Virus record (IMG/VR): IMGVR_UViG_3300032797_000246
Coordinates: 1 to 41,728 of that record
Source of the DNA: a virus
Length of the DNA stretch: 41,728 bases
Reading direction: 5' to 3' (one strand)
Shown: positions 23,330 through 30,316 of the stretch, one piece after another
Position numbering within the stretch: position 1 is the first letter of the stretch
Layout of the letters: every line of letters begins with the position of its first letter
Notes under the pieces: generated by a model
The model's input: the letters and a program-made list of their open reading frames with translations, nothing else
What the model was told of the DNA's origin: nothing
The model's database searches: none
Position numbers and translations under genes: made by a program

Positions 23330-24787
23330 TTACTGCAACACCATCTTCATCTGCGCCGCTTCCTCGGCGATTCTTTTATGGGTCATAGCCATATATTCCG
23401 GCTTCAGTTCGATACCGATTGTTCGGCAGCCCAGGTGTAGGGCCACGAGTAGCGCCGTGCCGCTGCCGCAGAAGGGATCGAGGACCGTGCCGGGTACGGT
23501 ATCCTCGCGCCCGCAGGCACAGGTAGGGCGGAAGTCAAGAGTGTTTACCTGTATTGAACCGCGCGGAAATCCATCCCAGCCGCTTGAGGCGTCCATAGGC
23601 TTTTGATTCCCGGCGCCCTTTATTCCTTTCGTTCGGCTCACATCGGGTTGCGGGATAAAGCGCTTCTCCACTACCCGCTCCCACGGCGCCCCGCACTCCG
23701 GGCAGATCTGCGCCGGGCAGCCGGCCAGGATGCAGGGCTCGACCAGCTTTTCGGGAAAGGTGGCGAAGTGCGCCTCGGGGAACGGCTGGGTTGCGATGGT
23801 CCATACGGTTCGACGGTTGCGGCCGTAGCGGATCTCGGAGGCCTTCCCATGCTCGCGACCGTCGCGGTGGATCGAACCGTGGCCACCATCTCCCGTGTCC
23901 CATCCGTCCGACTTCTTGGAACGGCGGCGGTCTGCGACATGGCCGGGATAGTTCACGTCGGACCGTTCACCGAACACGAGCAACTCGGACCGCGTTGTCG
24001 TGTTTTTCTCCCGGATCGCCTCCGCGTCGTAGAAGTAGTGAGGCGACTTCGACAGTAGGAACAGGTACTCGTGCGCCTTTGTCGGGCGGTCAGTCACGCT
24101 CTCGGGCATGGGGTTCGGCTTCGCCCAGATGATGTCAGAGCGCAGATACCAGCCGTCCGCCTGCAGGGCGAAGGCCACGCGCCAGGGAATGCCAACGAGA
24201 TCCTTGTCCTTGAGGCCAATCTGCCGTAGCCGATTTGGGCTGACTGCCTCAAGATGCGTTCCTTTCGCCTGAGATTGTAGCGGGCAATTCTCCCATCGGT
24301 GAGAATCATTCCGATAGCCGCCCCGGTCTCCTGAATGATAGCAATCTCCCAGGTTCAGCCATAGCGTCCCATCTGGTCGCAACACCCGCCGCACTTCACT
24401 GAAAATCAGAACCTCGTGCGCGACATATAATTTCGGCGTCGGCTCAAGGCCATGACAACCGAGCCATGCACCACACTTCGAGCAGATCGAGTCATTTCGC
24501 CAACGCGCCGCCTTCAGGCGTTGTGCATTTTCCTCGCCTGCTTCTGAAAAGGCCTCCGCCCCATTCTTGCCGGTACTTTTCTCGGTGTAATAGCGACGGT
24601 CAATCCATTCGTGCACACACTCGGGGTCTTCGTCCCATACGCTCGGCCGTAGGTCATAGTCCCGCAGCCCCCAGTAGGGCGGCGAGGTCACGATGCAGTG
24701 GACCGACTCATCCGGCATTTCGCGCAGGCATTCCAGCACGTCTCCGGTGTAGAGCGTTGCGTCACCTATCCGTTCAACTCTTCCCAT
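23330..24787 (-). CDS. Orphan DNA methyltransferase (beta class, N4-cytosine or N6-adenine)
   Basis: The 485-aa protein has catalytic motif IV SPPYWGL (35-41) near the N-terminus and the AdoMet-binding motif I DPFCGSGT (437-444) near the C-terminus, the order of the beta class. Three cysteine clusters that may bind zinc are visible: CSKCGAWLGC, CPECGAPW and CACGRE. No restriction partner is encoded nearby, so it is probably an orphan that protects phage DNA from host restriction or marks it for regulation. N4 or N6 cannot be decided from SPPY alone. Confidence 0.9.
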   Translation of the reverse strand: MGRVERIGDATLYTGDVLECLREMPDESVHCIVTSPPYWGLRDYDLRPSVWDEDPECVHEWIDRRYYTEKSTGKNGAEAFSEAGEENAQRLKAARWRNDSICSKCGAWLGCHGLEPTPKLYVAHEVLIFSEVRRVLRPDGTLWLNLGDCYHSGDRGGYRNDSHRWENCPLQSQAKGTHLEAVSPNRLRQIGLKDKDLVGIPWRVAFALQADGWYLRSDIIWAKPNPMPESVTDRPTKAHEYLFLLSKSPHYFYDAEAIREKNTTTRSELLVFGERSDVNYPGHVADRRRSKKSDGWDTGDGGHGSIHRDGREHGKASEIRYGRNRRTVWTIATQPFPEAHFATFPEKLVEPCILAGCPAQICPECGAPWERVVEKRFIPQPDVSRTKGIKGAGNQKPMDASSGWDGFPRGSIQVNTLDFRPTCACGREDTVPGTVLDPFCGSGTALLVALHLGCRTIGIELKPEYMAMTHKRIAEEAAQMKMVLQ

Positions 24788-24831
24788 CTATTTCCCGATG
24801 TACCGCAGTGAGTTCACGCGCTCGCGCTTCC

Positions 24832-25134
24832 TTATTTCTCGATCAATTCCAGCTGCCTCGGCTTTGCCAGCCGCATCTGAGCTCCCTTTATCCGTCCCCG
24901 CAGTTCGGCATTTTCCGCTTCTAGCTGCCAGAACTTCTGTGTTATTTCTGCGAGTTCTTTTCTTGTTTGCCGGATGATATCCCGCGCTTTCTCAGGTGCG
25001 TATCGTGACCACGCGATGGCATAATGGTGCTTGGTGAACTGCCAGACGATGAGCGCCACCAGCACTATCGCCGCCAGCCAAATCAGCGCCGACCATGGGA
25101 ATGCGCGGAGCTGTGCAACTATGACTTGCAACAT
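24832..25134 (-). CDS. 100-aa membrane-anchored coiled-coil protein
   Basis: One strong transmembrane segment (ALIWLAAIVLVALIVWQF, about 15-33) is followed by a charged coiled coil (RQTRKELAEITQKFWQLEAENAEL, as heptads over 55-82). This is the topology of inner-membrane spanins and also of many small phage membrane proteins. It lies in the early operon and not next to the lysin, so a spanin role is less likely. A replication- or membrane-associated role cannot be excluded. Confidence 0.65.
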   Translation of the reverse strand: MLQVIVAQLRAFPWSALIWLAAIVLVALIVWQFTKHHYAIAWSRYAPEKARDIIRQTRKELAEITQKFWQLEAENAELRGRIKGAQMRLAKPRQLELIEK

Positions 25135-25163
25135 CTAGTTCCCCTCCTCAATTCAAAACCGGT

Positions 25164-25242
25164 TTACGCCGTGGGGGACTTGAACCCCCCGCATCCCTAG
25201 CCCTAGCCGGCGTACTGTGACCTCTTCAGCCACTCGGGGAGA
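25164..25242 (-). tRNA. Degenerate tRNA-like element (Ser/Leu/Tyr type), anticodon not readable
   Basis: On the minus strand there is a D-arm-like CCGAGTGGCTGAAG (25237-25224) and a perfect T-arm: GGGGG, loop TTCAAGT, CCCCC (25189-25173). The sequence after the T-arm, ACGGCGT, does not pair with the base run before the D-arm, and no 5-bp anticodon stem can be formed. An ACGCCG about 30 nt upstream of the T-arm would pair with it instead. I take this as a decayed tRNA or a tRNA-mimicking element, not a working tRNA. Confidence 0.35.
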
Positions 25243-25290
25243 TTAACTCATGGGTTGCTATCCTCCGTGTACCTCTCTAAAACAACTCGC

Positions 25291-25334
25291 GGTCCTTCCG
25301 GTCCTTGGCTGACGGCCGGGAACCGGATAGGACC
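25291..25334 (-). other. Long hairpin after the 32-aa gene
   Basis: GGTCCTTCCGGT (25291-25302) pairs with ACCGGATAGGACC (25322-25334), giving 12 bp with one bulged base and a GC-rich 19-nt loop. It overlaps the stop codon of the 32-aa membrane gene and precedes the tRNA-like element. There is only a short TTGTTTT afterwards, so it might be a weak terminator or a processing site. Confidence 0.4.
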
Positions 25335-25432
25335 TATCGTTTATCTGCTCCAGCGCTCAGTAGCGCAAAAAGCAGCCAAGCAAAAACAACCCCGCCATAG
25401 AAAGCGGCTAGTAGCCACATCCAGTGAATCAT
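25334..25432 (-). CDS. 32-aa membrane peptide
   Basis: The ORF begins with an ATGA overlap on the preceding stop, with GGAGAAGGAG as ribosome site. It is almost entirely one transmembrane helix (WLLAAFYGGVVFAWLLFALL) with a short basic tail (ADKR). Coupling and the ribosome site support translation. Function unknown. Confidence 0.55.
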   Translation of the reverse strand: MIHWMWLLAAFYGGVVFAWLLFALLSAGADKR

Positions 25433-25770
25433 AGTGTCTCCTTCTCCCCCGGTGCGGAGGCGGCGAGGGCGGCCTTGTTTACCGCTTCCTCCCGCTTGAT
25501 TGCCTCATCGACACGGGCGAGTACATCAACAGCATCTTGCCAGATAGGTGATTTTTCTTGAACATGCCCGGCGCGATGATATTGGCTCAGCGCATCCCGC
25601 AACTTCTTGATCAGCGGCAGAAGCGAGTTGGGGGCGCGGCGAAAATCATGCCATTCGCAACCGCAAAGACCGCAGACAATACGGCCTATCGCAATTTGTC
25701 CTCTGAGTTTAATAGGTTCCCATTTCTCGCCGCAGTATGGGCAATACCGCATCATGCCAAAATCACTCAT
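25429..25770 (-). CDS. 113-aa zinc-ribbon protein with the shared C-terminal tail
   Basis: The N-terminus has a zinc ribbon, CPYCGEKW (Cys10, Cys13) with CGLCGCEW (Cys33, Cys36). The middle is helical (LLPLIKKLRDALSQYH; AVDVLARVDEAIKREEAV). The last residues, AALAASAPGEKETL, repeat almost exactly at the ends of three neighbouring genes. It overlaps both neighbours by ATGA. Single-ribbon proteins of this type often bind nucleic acid or a polymerase; no more can be said from sequence. Confidence 0.7.
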   Translation of the reverse strand: MSDFGMMRYCPYCGEKWEPIKLRGQIAIGRIVCGLCGCEWHDFRRAPNSLLPLIKKLRDALSQYHRAGHVQEKSPIWQDAVDVLARVDEAIKREEAVNKAALAASAPGEKETL

Positions 25771-25997
25771 TTCGGTTCCTTCTTCTCCCCCGGCGCGGAG
25801 GCGGCATAATAATCCGCATTTGTATAAGGCTTAGGACACGATTCGCCAGGCCGAGGATTGCGGTTTATAAATAGTTTTCGATCCCAGTCTTGCAGTATTT
25901 TGAAGCCAAGATTGCAGATATAACGACCATTATAACCGAGTGCACGGCAACACCGATCCCTGCCTATTTCACATGATTTCTTTTGGCTGATTCTCAT
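25767..25997 (-). CDS. 76-aa cysteine-rich protein with the shared tail
   Basis: I chose MRISQKK at 25997, in an ATGA overlap with the gene before it. The protein has Cys residues at 9, 16, 17, 28 and 54 (SCEIGRDRCCRALG; RYICNLGF; GESCPKPYTNADYY), a pattern I have seen in small conserved phage proteins without a known function. It ends AASAPGEKKEPK, the tail shared by four adjacent genes. Purine-rich codons of that tail form the ribosome site of the next gene. Confidence 0.68.
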   Translation of the reverse strand: MRISQKKSCEIGRDRCCRALGYNGRYICNLGFKILQDWDRKLFINRNPRPGESCPKPYTNADYYAASAPGEKKEPK

Positions 25998-26128
25998 ACT
26001 TCCTCCTCTTCTCCTGGTGCGAAGGTGGCGGAAGCAGTACATTTATGGCATAACCAAATCGGTTTTATGCCATCCGTACTGAATCCTACAGTCGCAGGTT
26101 TGCCACATTTGCAGATATGATCACCCAT
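25994..26128 (-). CDS. 44-aa zinc-ribbon protein with the shared tail
   Basis: The start MGDHICKC at 26128 overlaps the upstream stop by 8 nt. It is a short zinc ribbon, CKCG (Cys6, Cys8) and CHKC (Cys27, Cys30), with a beta-turn between (VGFSTDGIKPIWL). It ends TFAPGEEEEV, a diverged copy of the shared tail. The longer reading from 26200 lies inside the previous gene and is rejected. Confidence 0.68.
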   Translation of the reverse strand: MGDHICKCGKPATVGFSTDGIKPIWLCHKCTASATFAPGEEEEV

Positions 26129-26633
26129 CACGACTTTCCTCTTTCTTCCCCGGCGCGGAGGCGGCGAGGGCGGCGTCAACCGCAGCAAATACGGTTTCAA
26201 CTAATGTGAGTTGCGGAACCTTCATTACCGCTCGTGCACTCCATTCGGCGATCACCCGTCCAACTGTCGTTTTGACCATCTTCCCCAACTCCCGCACCCG
26301 GGACTCATACCATTTCCCATCCTTTCGTGCCCAGGCGAGATGCGCATTTGCTTCATTCAATTGGATCTGTAGCGCCTTTGCATCTGCACTCAGACTTGCG
26401 TAATGCTCACGTTCTACGCGCAGTACATCCTCCAACTCGCGGCACCGGGCCTCGGCGGTTTTGCGTTGTTCATCAAGTGAGTGTGCCAGACCATCTACGG
26501 CGATCTCATCGACAACCCGTTGTAGCCGCTTTGTCTCCGCCGCTTCCTCTTCCAGGCGGGCGATGAGCCATACTTCATATTCTGTTTGTGTCGGTTGTTC
26601 TTTCAACCGATTCTTATCCTCGACTTTCATCAT
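26121..26633 (-). CDS. 170-aa coiled-coil protein with the shared tail
   Basis: Apart from the ends, the protein is a long coiled coil (about 20-125: RLEEEAAETKRLQRVVDEI; KALQIQLNEANAHLAWA). The C-terminal part holds a short helix (TLVETVFAAVDAAL) followed by the shared tail AASAPGKKEESRDG. The ribosome site AAAGGAGG is strong; of the two adjacent ATG codons the second has better spacing. It is probably structural or a binding partner; the function is unknown. Confidence 0.7.
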   Translation of the reverse strand: MMKVEDKNRLKEQPTQTEYEVWLIARLEEEAAETKRLQRVVDEIAVDGLAHSLDEQRKTAEARCRELEDVLRVEREHYASLSADAKALQIQLNEANAHLAWARKDGKWYESRVRELGKMVKTTVGRVIAEWSARAVMKVPQLTLVETVFAAVDAALAASAPGKKEESRDG

Positions 26634-26666
26634 TTCCTCCTTTCCGGGCCGCTTCGAGAGTGATCC

Positions 26667-26840
26667 TCAGTTCCAGCTACCATCGCCATGCTTCAGTCTC
26701 CGCCTTTCAGCCTCCGCCGCCTGCGGACTGCTATGCTTGCTGACGTAGACCATCTTGTGCTCGTCTACCTTCAAGTAAATGCGCCAGACTTGGCGGCGTT
26801 CATCCTTGCGGATGGTGTAGTCACCGATCGCCACGGTCAT
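26667..26840 (-). CDS. 57-aa protein, short beta-sheet type
   Basis: The ORF reads MTVAIGDYTIRKDERR, then WRIYLKVDEHKMVYVSKHSS and an Ala/Glu/Arg-rich helix (AAEAERRRLKHG). The pattern strand-strand-strand-helix resembles an AP2- or integrase-N-terminal-like DNA-binding fold, but this is only a suggestion. No strong ribosome site is visible. It lies 27 nt upstream of the 170-aa gene's ribosome site and follows a long hairpin. Confidence 0.55.
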   Translation of the reverse strand: MTVAIGDYTIRKDERRQVWRIYLKVDEHKMVYVSKHSSPQAAEAERRRLKHGDGSWN

Positions 26841-26862
26841 CACTTCCTTCTAAAGCAGGACT

Positions 26863-26900
26863 CCTCGGCGCGCTCCGCCGAAACAGGATCCGCGCCGAGG
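26863..26900 (-). other. Perfect 10-bp GC-rich hairpin
   Basis: CCTCGGCGCG (26863-26872) pairs perfectly with CGCGCCGAGG (26891-26900) across an 18-nt loop. It sits in the gap after the 162-aa gene and before the 57-aa gene. The minus strand after the stem has no T-run, so it is more likely an mRNA stabiliser or processing site than a terminator. Confidence 0.5.
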
Positions 26901-26905
26901 GCCTG

Positions 26906-27394
26906 TTACTTCATTGCCTTCATCCGCGCCGGCTCCGTAAAATCCGGCAATAATCCTGCCACTTGACCCGTTCGATAGGCTTCCTCAATTCCGGGTAAAA
27001 TCGTCTCGGCAACCGTGTGACCATTTGGCAATACAATCTGCGCAAGGAACTCTTGCTCAAAAATAGCGATGCCCGTCTGGACAGCTTCGAGTTTCGCCTT
27101 AATCTCCAAAGCAAGCGCTCTCCAACGGCGTCGGATTTCGCGGGCATGTTCCTCTGTTGCGACAGTCGATCGACGCGTCCGTCCCCGGGGACTGCGGGTG
27201 AACTCTGTCATATCGGGTAGGGGAAGGACAAAACGCAGATGCTTGTTGTTGGCCGAGAACATCACCGCCGCCTTGTTTCCCCGCGTGGCATAGCCGAACT
27301 CAGCCGCCCCGTATCGTTTCAAAATGCTTTCGATCTCAGCTTTGCTCCGATCGACAGGGACGGAAGTCCTTTCGGCGTATTTGCGTGATGCCAT
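26906..27394 (-). CDS. 162-aa protein of unknown function, widespread phage type
   Basis: The N-terminus (PVDRSKAEIESILKRYGAAEFGYA) and the following strands (AAVMFSANNKHLRFVLPL) match a protein type I have seen in many unrelated phage early regions, often annotated only as hypothetical. The middle is basic and helical (REIRRRWRALALEIKAKLEAV). It starts 4 nt after the stop of the upstream 57-aa gene. Its place among recombination genes suggests a DNA-metabolism role, but this is not shown. Confidence 0.7.
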   Translation of the reverse strand: MASRKYAERTSVPVDRSKAEIESILKRYGAAEFGYATRGNKAAVMFSANNKHLRFVLPLPDMTEFTRSPRGRTRRSTVATEEHAREIRRRWRALALEIKAKLEAVQTGIAIFEQEFLAQIVLPNGHTVAETILPGIEEAYRTGQVAGLLPDFTEPARMKAMK

Positions 27395-27398
27395 AGCG

Positions 27399-27572
27399 CT
27401 ATCTCGCCGCCTCTACGGTTTCATCCGTCTTGGCACCAATTTCCACCCATCCTCCCACGGGCAAATTCCGCTTTATGCATAACTCCTCTAATTTCTTGCA
27501 GCAAGCGATCTTATCTGGGCCATCCAGATATATCTCTATGCTCATATCCGGGTGAATGAATCCAAGAGTCAT
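27399..27572 (-). CDS. 57-aa protein of unknown function
   Basis: The ORF starts with an ATGA overlap on the stop of the resolvase-like gene. It reads MTLGFIHPDMSIEIYLDG, then a Cys-containing helix (KIACCKKLEELC) and a C-terminal part with VGGWVEIGAKT. Coupling on one side and the tight gap on the other support it. No family recognised. Confidence 0.58.
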   Translation of the reverse strand: MTLGFIHPDMSIEIYLDGPDKIACCKKLEELCIKRNLPVGGWVEIGAKTDETVEAAR

Positions 27573-27922
27573 AGATTTCCTCCTTGCTGTAGTTCTTCCA
27601 TCAGCGCCAGGAAATTATCCCAAGTTAGGTAGACCATGCTTATATCCCGGCTTCTGCGCGTGATGACAAGCGGGATTTTGTCTATTCCCGCACCCCGCAA
27701 GGCTTGCCCATAGGCTTCCTCCAGATTTACTCTCTCCTGGCGTTTGGCTTCGATGTGGAAGCGTTGCATGATGTTGCCGGTGCAATTGACATCACCCTTC
27801 GCATACCACATAGCACCAGAGGAGGGGGAACGATAAGCCCGGCCACCGAGTCGTTCCTCGATTTCTTTGGCGAGCTCGCGTTCAAAACTCTTGCCTTTGC
27901 TCACCGCGGATTCGCGTTTCAT
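27569..27922 (-). CDS. Holliday-junction-resolvase-like PD-(D/E)XK nuclease
   Basis: I chose MKRESAVSKG at 27922, overlapping the upstream stop as TGATG, for 117 aa. The core reads GKSFERELA (Glu14), then SPSSGAMWYAKGDV (Asp44) and HIEAKRQE (Glu58, Lys60). This is the E...D...ExK pattern of Hjc-like and related small nucleases. It probably cuts branched DNA formed by the ERF system nearby. A RusA gene elsewhere in the same operon has an internal stop, so this enzyme may carry the resolving function. That last point is inference. Confidence 0.75.
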   Translation of the reverse strand: MKRESAVSKGKSFERELAKEIEERLGGRAYRSPSSGAMWYAKGDVNCTGNIMQRFHIEAKRQERVNLEEAYGQALRGAGIDKIPLVITRRSRDISMVYLTWDNFLALMEELQQGGNL

Positions 27923-28368
27923 CAATCCGATTCCTTGAGAATCCATTCATTATCAACAGCAATTCGGTGACAAATCTCGATTGCTTCCGAGGCCACTTCC
28001 ATGCTGATATCTGCCTCACTCTTGTGGATCATTCGCCGTTTCCCGCGGAACTCCTTGTACTCCACTGGCCAAGAAGACGTATCTTCCTTGATGATCTGCA
28101 TCATCTCGCCCATGGTAAAACCGGTATAGCCACATAACTGCCGGGCATGACCTCGAAGATGATGGTTTTGGCTTTTCCATCCGGTTGTCCGGGGCCGGTG
28201 GGGTAGGTCGAGACGCACGTTTATATAACCAGCGGCCTTTTTTTCTGCCTGTTCCAACAATATGATTAGAGCATCCTCAAAATGTTTTGGTTTGGCGATG
28301 CAAACATTTGGGCCTGTTTTCCAGGAGTCGCAGCCGGTATCTATGATTTTGGTAGTAAATTGGATCAC
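27922..28368 (-). CDS. 148-aa protein in the recombination cluster (possibly NinB-like)
   Basis: The protein has a mixed N-terminus and a motif GWKSQNHHLRGHARQLC around residue 65-80, a MIHKSEADISMEVASEA segment and an ending VDNEWILKE. This layout resembles phage recombination-associated proteins that share an SQNxHxxGH motif and a C-terminal helix pair; NinB has a similar plan. It is coupled to both neighbours, a ribbon-helix-helix protein and a nuclease. I consider a DNA-recombination role likely but the family uncertain. Confidence 0.6.
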   Translation of the reverse strand: MIQFTTKIIDTGCDSWKTGPNVCIAKPKHFEDALIILLEQAEKKAAGYINVRLDLPHRPRTTGWKSQNHHLRGHARQLCGYTGFTMGEMMQIIKEDTSSWPVEYKEFRGKRRMIHKSEADISMEVASEAIEICHRIAVDNEWILKESD

Positions 28369-28583
28369 AGACTGGCCTCTGTATTGCCCTCTTGCGCTTG
28401 GGGCTGTACAGCCCTAAGACCTTTTGTGCCATTTCCGTGTTTACATACCGGATAGCGTTTCATGTGCTGTACAAGGGCATATCGAGCAAGATCAGAAGCG
28501 GTGCGGAAACCTTTCTTATTGGCAAAAGCATCCGCTTCTAGGCGGAATTCATCGCTGACCATAAAGGAAATTGTTCGGCTCAT
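28365..28583 (-). CDS. 72-aa ribbon-helix-helix-like protein
   Basis: The N-terminal 44 residues fit a ribbon-helix-helix fold: strand TISFMVSDEF, helix RLEADAFANKKG, helix TASDLARYALVQHM. The rest (KHGNGTKGLRAVQPQAQEG) looks flexible. Such proteins bind DNA as dimers through the strand. It overlaps the exonuclease gene by ATGA and probably regulates, or works with, the recombination genes. Its target is unknown. Confidence 0.6.
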   Translation of the reverse strand: MSRTISFMVSDEFRLEADAFANKKGFRTASDLARYALVQHMKRYPVCKHGNGTKGLRAVQPQAQEGNTEASL

Positions 28584-29179
28584 GTAGTTTCTCGATTAAG
28601 GTAATCGGCGAGGATTTTGCGCCATTCCGCCACTTTATCCGCTGGATGGGGTAGAATCGTCAGGCGAGCTTGTCCATTCTTGCCAAGATTGAGCAGGGCC
28701 AGGTCGTAGTCCCCAACATGCTCCCCGGCTAGGGCCAGGGCGTAGGCGGCGAGCTGAAGTAAGTAACGAGGTTCCTTTCCTGAACCTACTTTAATATCAG
28801 TCACCAAGGGGCGCTCCCGGCCGGGGAGACGGAATATCCGATCCAGGCGTCCGCCGTAGGAATAATCTGCGGCCACCACAATGAGTTCAGAAGCCTCTAT
28901 CAGCGGATGAACTGCATCAACAAAGGATTGGTAAGCCCGGCAGAAAGGTGCCAGCCGCTGATCCAGGTCCTCCCAGTCTAGATTCCCCATGTCGATAAGA
29001 CAGCAAGCATCATGAACATGGCGGCCTCTTTCTAAATAGAATGGGGCAATTTCTGGCATGGGCCAAATTATATTCAAGATCTTTGAAACAGAAGTGAGAT
29101 ATCGGCCCTCATACTGATACCACTTCTTGCCATCAGGGAAAGCGATTGACTCCAATCCCGGAGGCAGTTCGTATTTCAT
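28580..29179 (-). CDS. RecB-like PD-(D/E)XK exonuclease
   Basis: Starting at MKYELPPGLE (29179, an ATGA overlap with the HNH gene) the product is 199 aa. Motifs: RGRHVHDA (His54, His56), GGRLDRIFRLPG (Asp113), PLVTDIKVGSG (Asp128, Lys130) and YLLQLAAYALAL (Gln142). This is the core of the RecB/Cas4-like nuclease family. Together with the ERF protein it forms a phage recombination pair: the nuclease exposes single strands and ERF anneals them. The longer reading from 29263 lies inside the HNH gene and is rejected. Confidence 0.82.
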   Translation of the reverse strand: MKYELPPGLESIAFPDGKKWYQYEGRYLTSVSKILNIIWPMPEIAPFYLERGRHVHDACCLIDMGNLDWEDLDQRLAPFCRAYQSFVDAVHPLIEASELIVVAADYSYGGRLDRIFRLPGRERPLVTDIKVGSGKEPRYLLQLAAYALALAGEHVGDYDLALLNLGKNGQARLTILPHPADKVAEWRKILADYLNRETT

Positions 29180-29631
29180 TCCAGCCAAGCCCAAGTTCTT
29201 CCGTGAATCGCATCCCGAATAGTTGCTTCGCTGACACCGAATTGGCGGGCAAGAGCACAACAACTATTTTCTTTGTCCCGGAAGATGCAACGTTTTCGTA
29301 TTTCTCGAACGGTATTTTCCTTGAGAATCGCATGACCTTGCCGTTCTCCTCGAGGTTGGCGATTCTTGCTATCTCTATCACGCATATTCTCAGTATGTGT
29401 GCCCAGAAATAAGTGTTCTGGATTTATGCAGGCGGGATTGTCACAGCGATGAAGCACACTCAAACCGGGAGGTATTAGACCATAACATTCTTCCCAGATC
29501 TGACGGTGAGCAAAGATTACACTTCCATCGGAATGCACTCTAGGATAACCGCCCCTATTCGGTCGATGGGATATAACCAGGAGACATCCTGTTTCAGAGA
29601 TTTCAAAAGATAGTGGTCGTCTGACAGCCAT
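29176..29631 (-). CDS. Free-standing HNH endonuclease with a C-terminal HTH
   Basis: Starting at MAVRRPLSFE (29631, GAGG upstream) the protein is 151 aa. The HNH core reads FAHRQIWEECYG, VLHRCDNPACINPEHLFLGT and TENMRD. A basic linker (KNRQPRGERQG) leads to a helix-turn-helix (CALARQFGVSEATIRDAIHG). This is the standard build of mobile HNH genes that bind and cut intron-less sites. It sits exactly between the coiled-coil gene and the exonuclease, splitting an otherwise coupled pair, and its last bases provide the exonuclease start overlap. Confidence 0.85.
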   Translation of the reverse strand: MAVRRPLSFEISETGCLLVISHRPNRGGYPRVHSDGSVIFAHRQIWEECYGLIPPGLSVLHRCDNPACINPEHLFLGTHTENMRDRDSKNRQPRGERQGHAILKENTVREIRKRCIFRDKENSCCALARQFGVSEATIRDAIHGRTWAWLE

Positions 29632-29635
29632 ACTA

Positions 29636-30316
29636 CTATCCTCTAAAAGAAACGGTTCCCGCATCATAGACCCGAATCCCGGTGATCCGGGTTTCCCCTT
29701 TCATCATCTTGACCATACGCCCGATTTTTACTGTGTCAGGCATCAAGAACTCCCGCGGGAGCAGCGCTTCATCCACTACTTCAAACTGCCAATTTTCTCT
29801 AGTGCTGGTCCCGGCAACCGTTACCTTCGGGATAGGGACCGCGATTTCGGCCACTATTACTTCGATTGGAGTTTCCAGGATTTCCGCAGCCTGTTCTGTC
29901 ATGCCTTCTTTTTCTAGTCGCTCGGCCAGGGCAAGACGGGATTCTTCTTCGGCCTTGCGCTTCTGTGCGGCCTCCATCTCAGCTTGTCGGCGGGCTTCCT
30001 CGGCCTCCCGGCGCTTGCGATCCTCTTCCGCTTTCTGCCATGAGTAGGCACGGCTGGCTAGAAGTTTCTTCGCTCCCTCCAGCGGGTCGATGAAAGATTT
30101 CATCAACTTCATCACTTCTTGATAGGCTTCGTAGGTTTTCCTTTTTGCTGGCCCCAGCTTTTCCTCAACTAGTTTGATCCGGACTGAACAGGCCTTGCCT
30201 AGTTCCAGCGCTTGCGTGAAGGTCACTTCATCCACTACGGAAAGATTCTGTGCCGCCACCAAAACCGGATTCACTTCACTTTCAATCTCGATTCTCTCGG
30301 CTACCATGTTGTTCAT
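29636..30316 (-). CDS. 226-aa coiled-coil protein of the recombination operon
   Basis: A long charged coiled coil covers about residues 90-140 (SWQKAEEDRKRREAEEARRQ), between a folded N-terminus (VDEVTFTQALELGKAC) and a C-terminal beta-rich domain (NWQFEVVDEALLPREFLMPD; VKIGRMVKMMKG). Proteins of this build are frequent next to ERF/RecT genes in phages, with unknown role. It overlaps the ERF gene by ATGA. Confidence 0.72.
   Translation of the reverse strand: MNNMVAERIEIESEVNPVLVAAQNLSVVDEVTFTQALELGKACSVRIKLVEEKLGPAKRKTYEAYQEVMKLMKSFIDPLEGAKKLLASRAYSWQKAEEDRKRREAEEARRQAEMEAAQKRKAEEESRLALAERLEKEGMTEQAAEILETPIEVIVAEIAVPIPKVTVAGTSTRENWQFEVVDEALLPREFLMPDTVKIGRMVKMMKGETRITGIRVYDAGTVSFRG

Larger units (their letters stand above)
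25441..26174 (-). repeat. Four dispersed copies of a gene-end plus ribosome-site sequence
   Basis: Copies lie at about 26174-26138, 26033-26001, 25806-25776 and 25473-25441. Each encodes (A)ASAPGEKKE-like residues at the very end of one gene, and its purine-rich codons (GGGGAGAAGAAGG) lie just before the start of the next. The genes they end are otherwise unrelated (coiled coil, zinc ribbon, Cys-rich, zinc ribbon). The copies differ at a few positions. Confidence 0.85.

Noticed and set aside
25164-25242. tRNA-like element as a UGA suppressor that would rescue the RusA gene
   Set aside because: A TCA triplet occurs but not in a loop closed by a 5-bp stem, and acceptor pairing fails.
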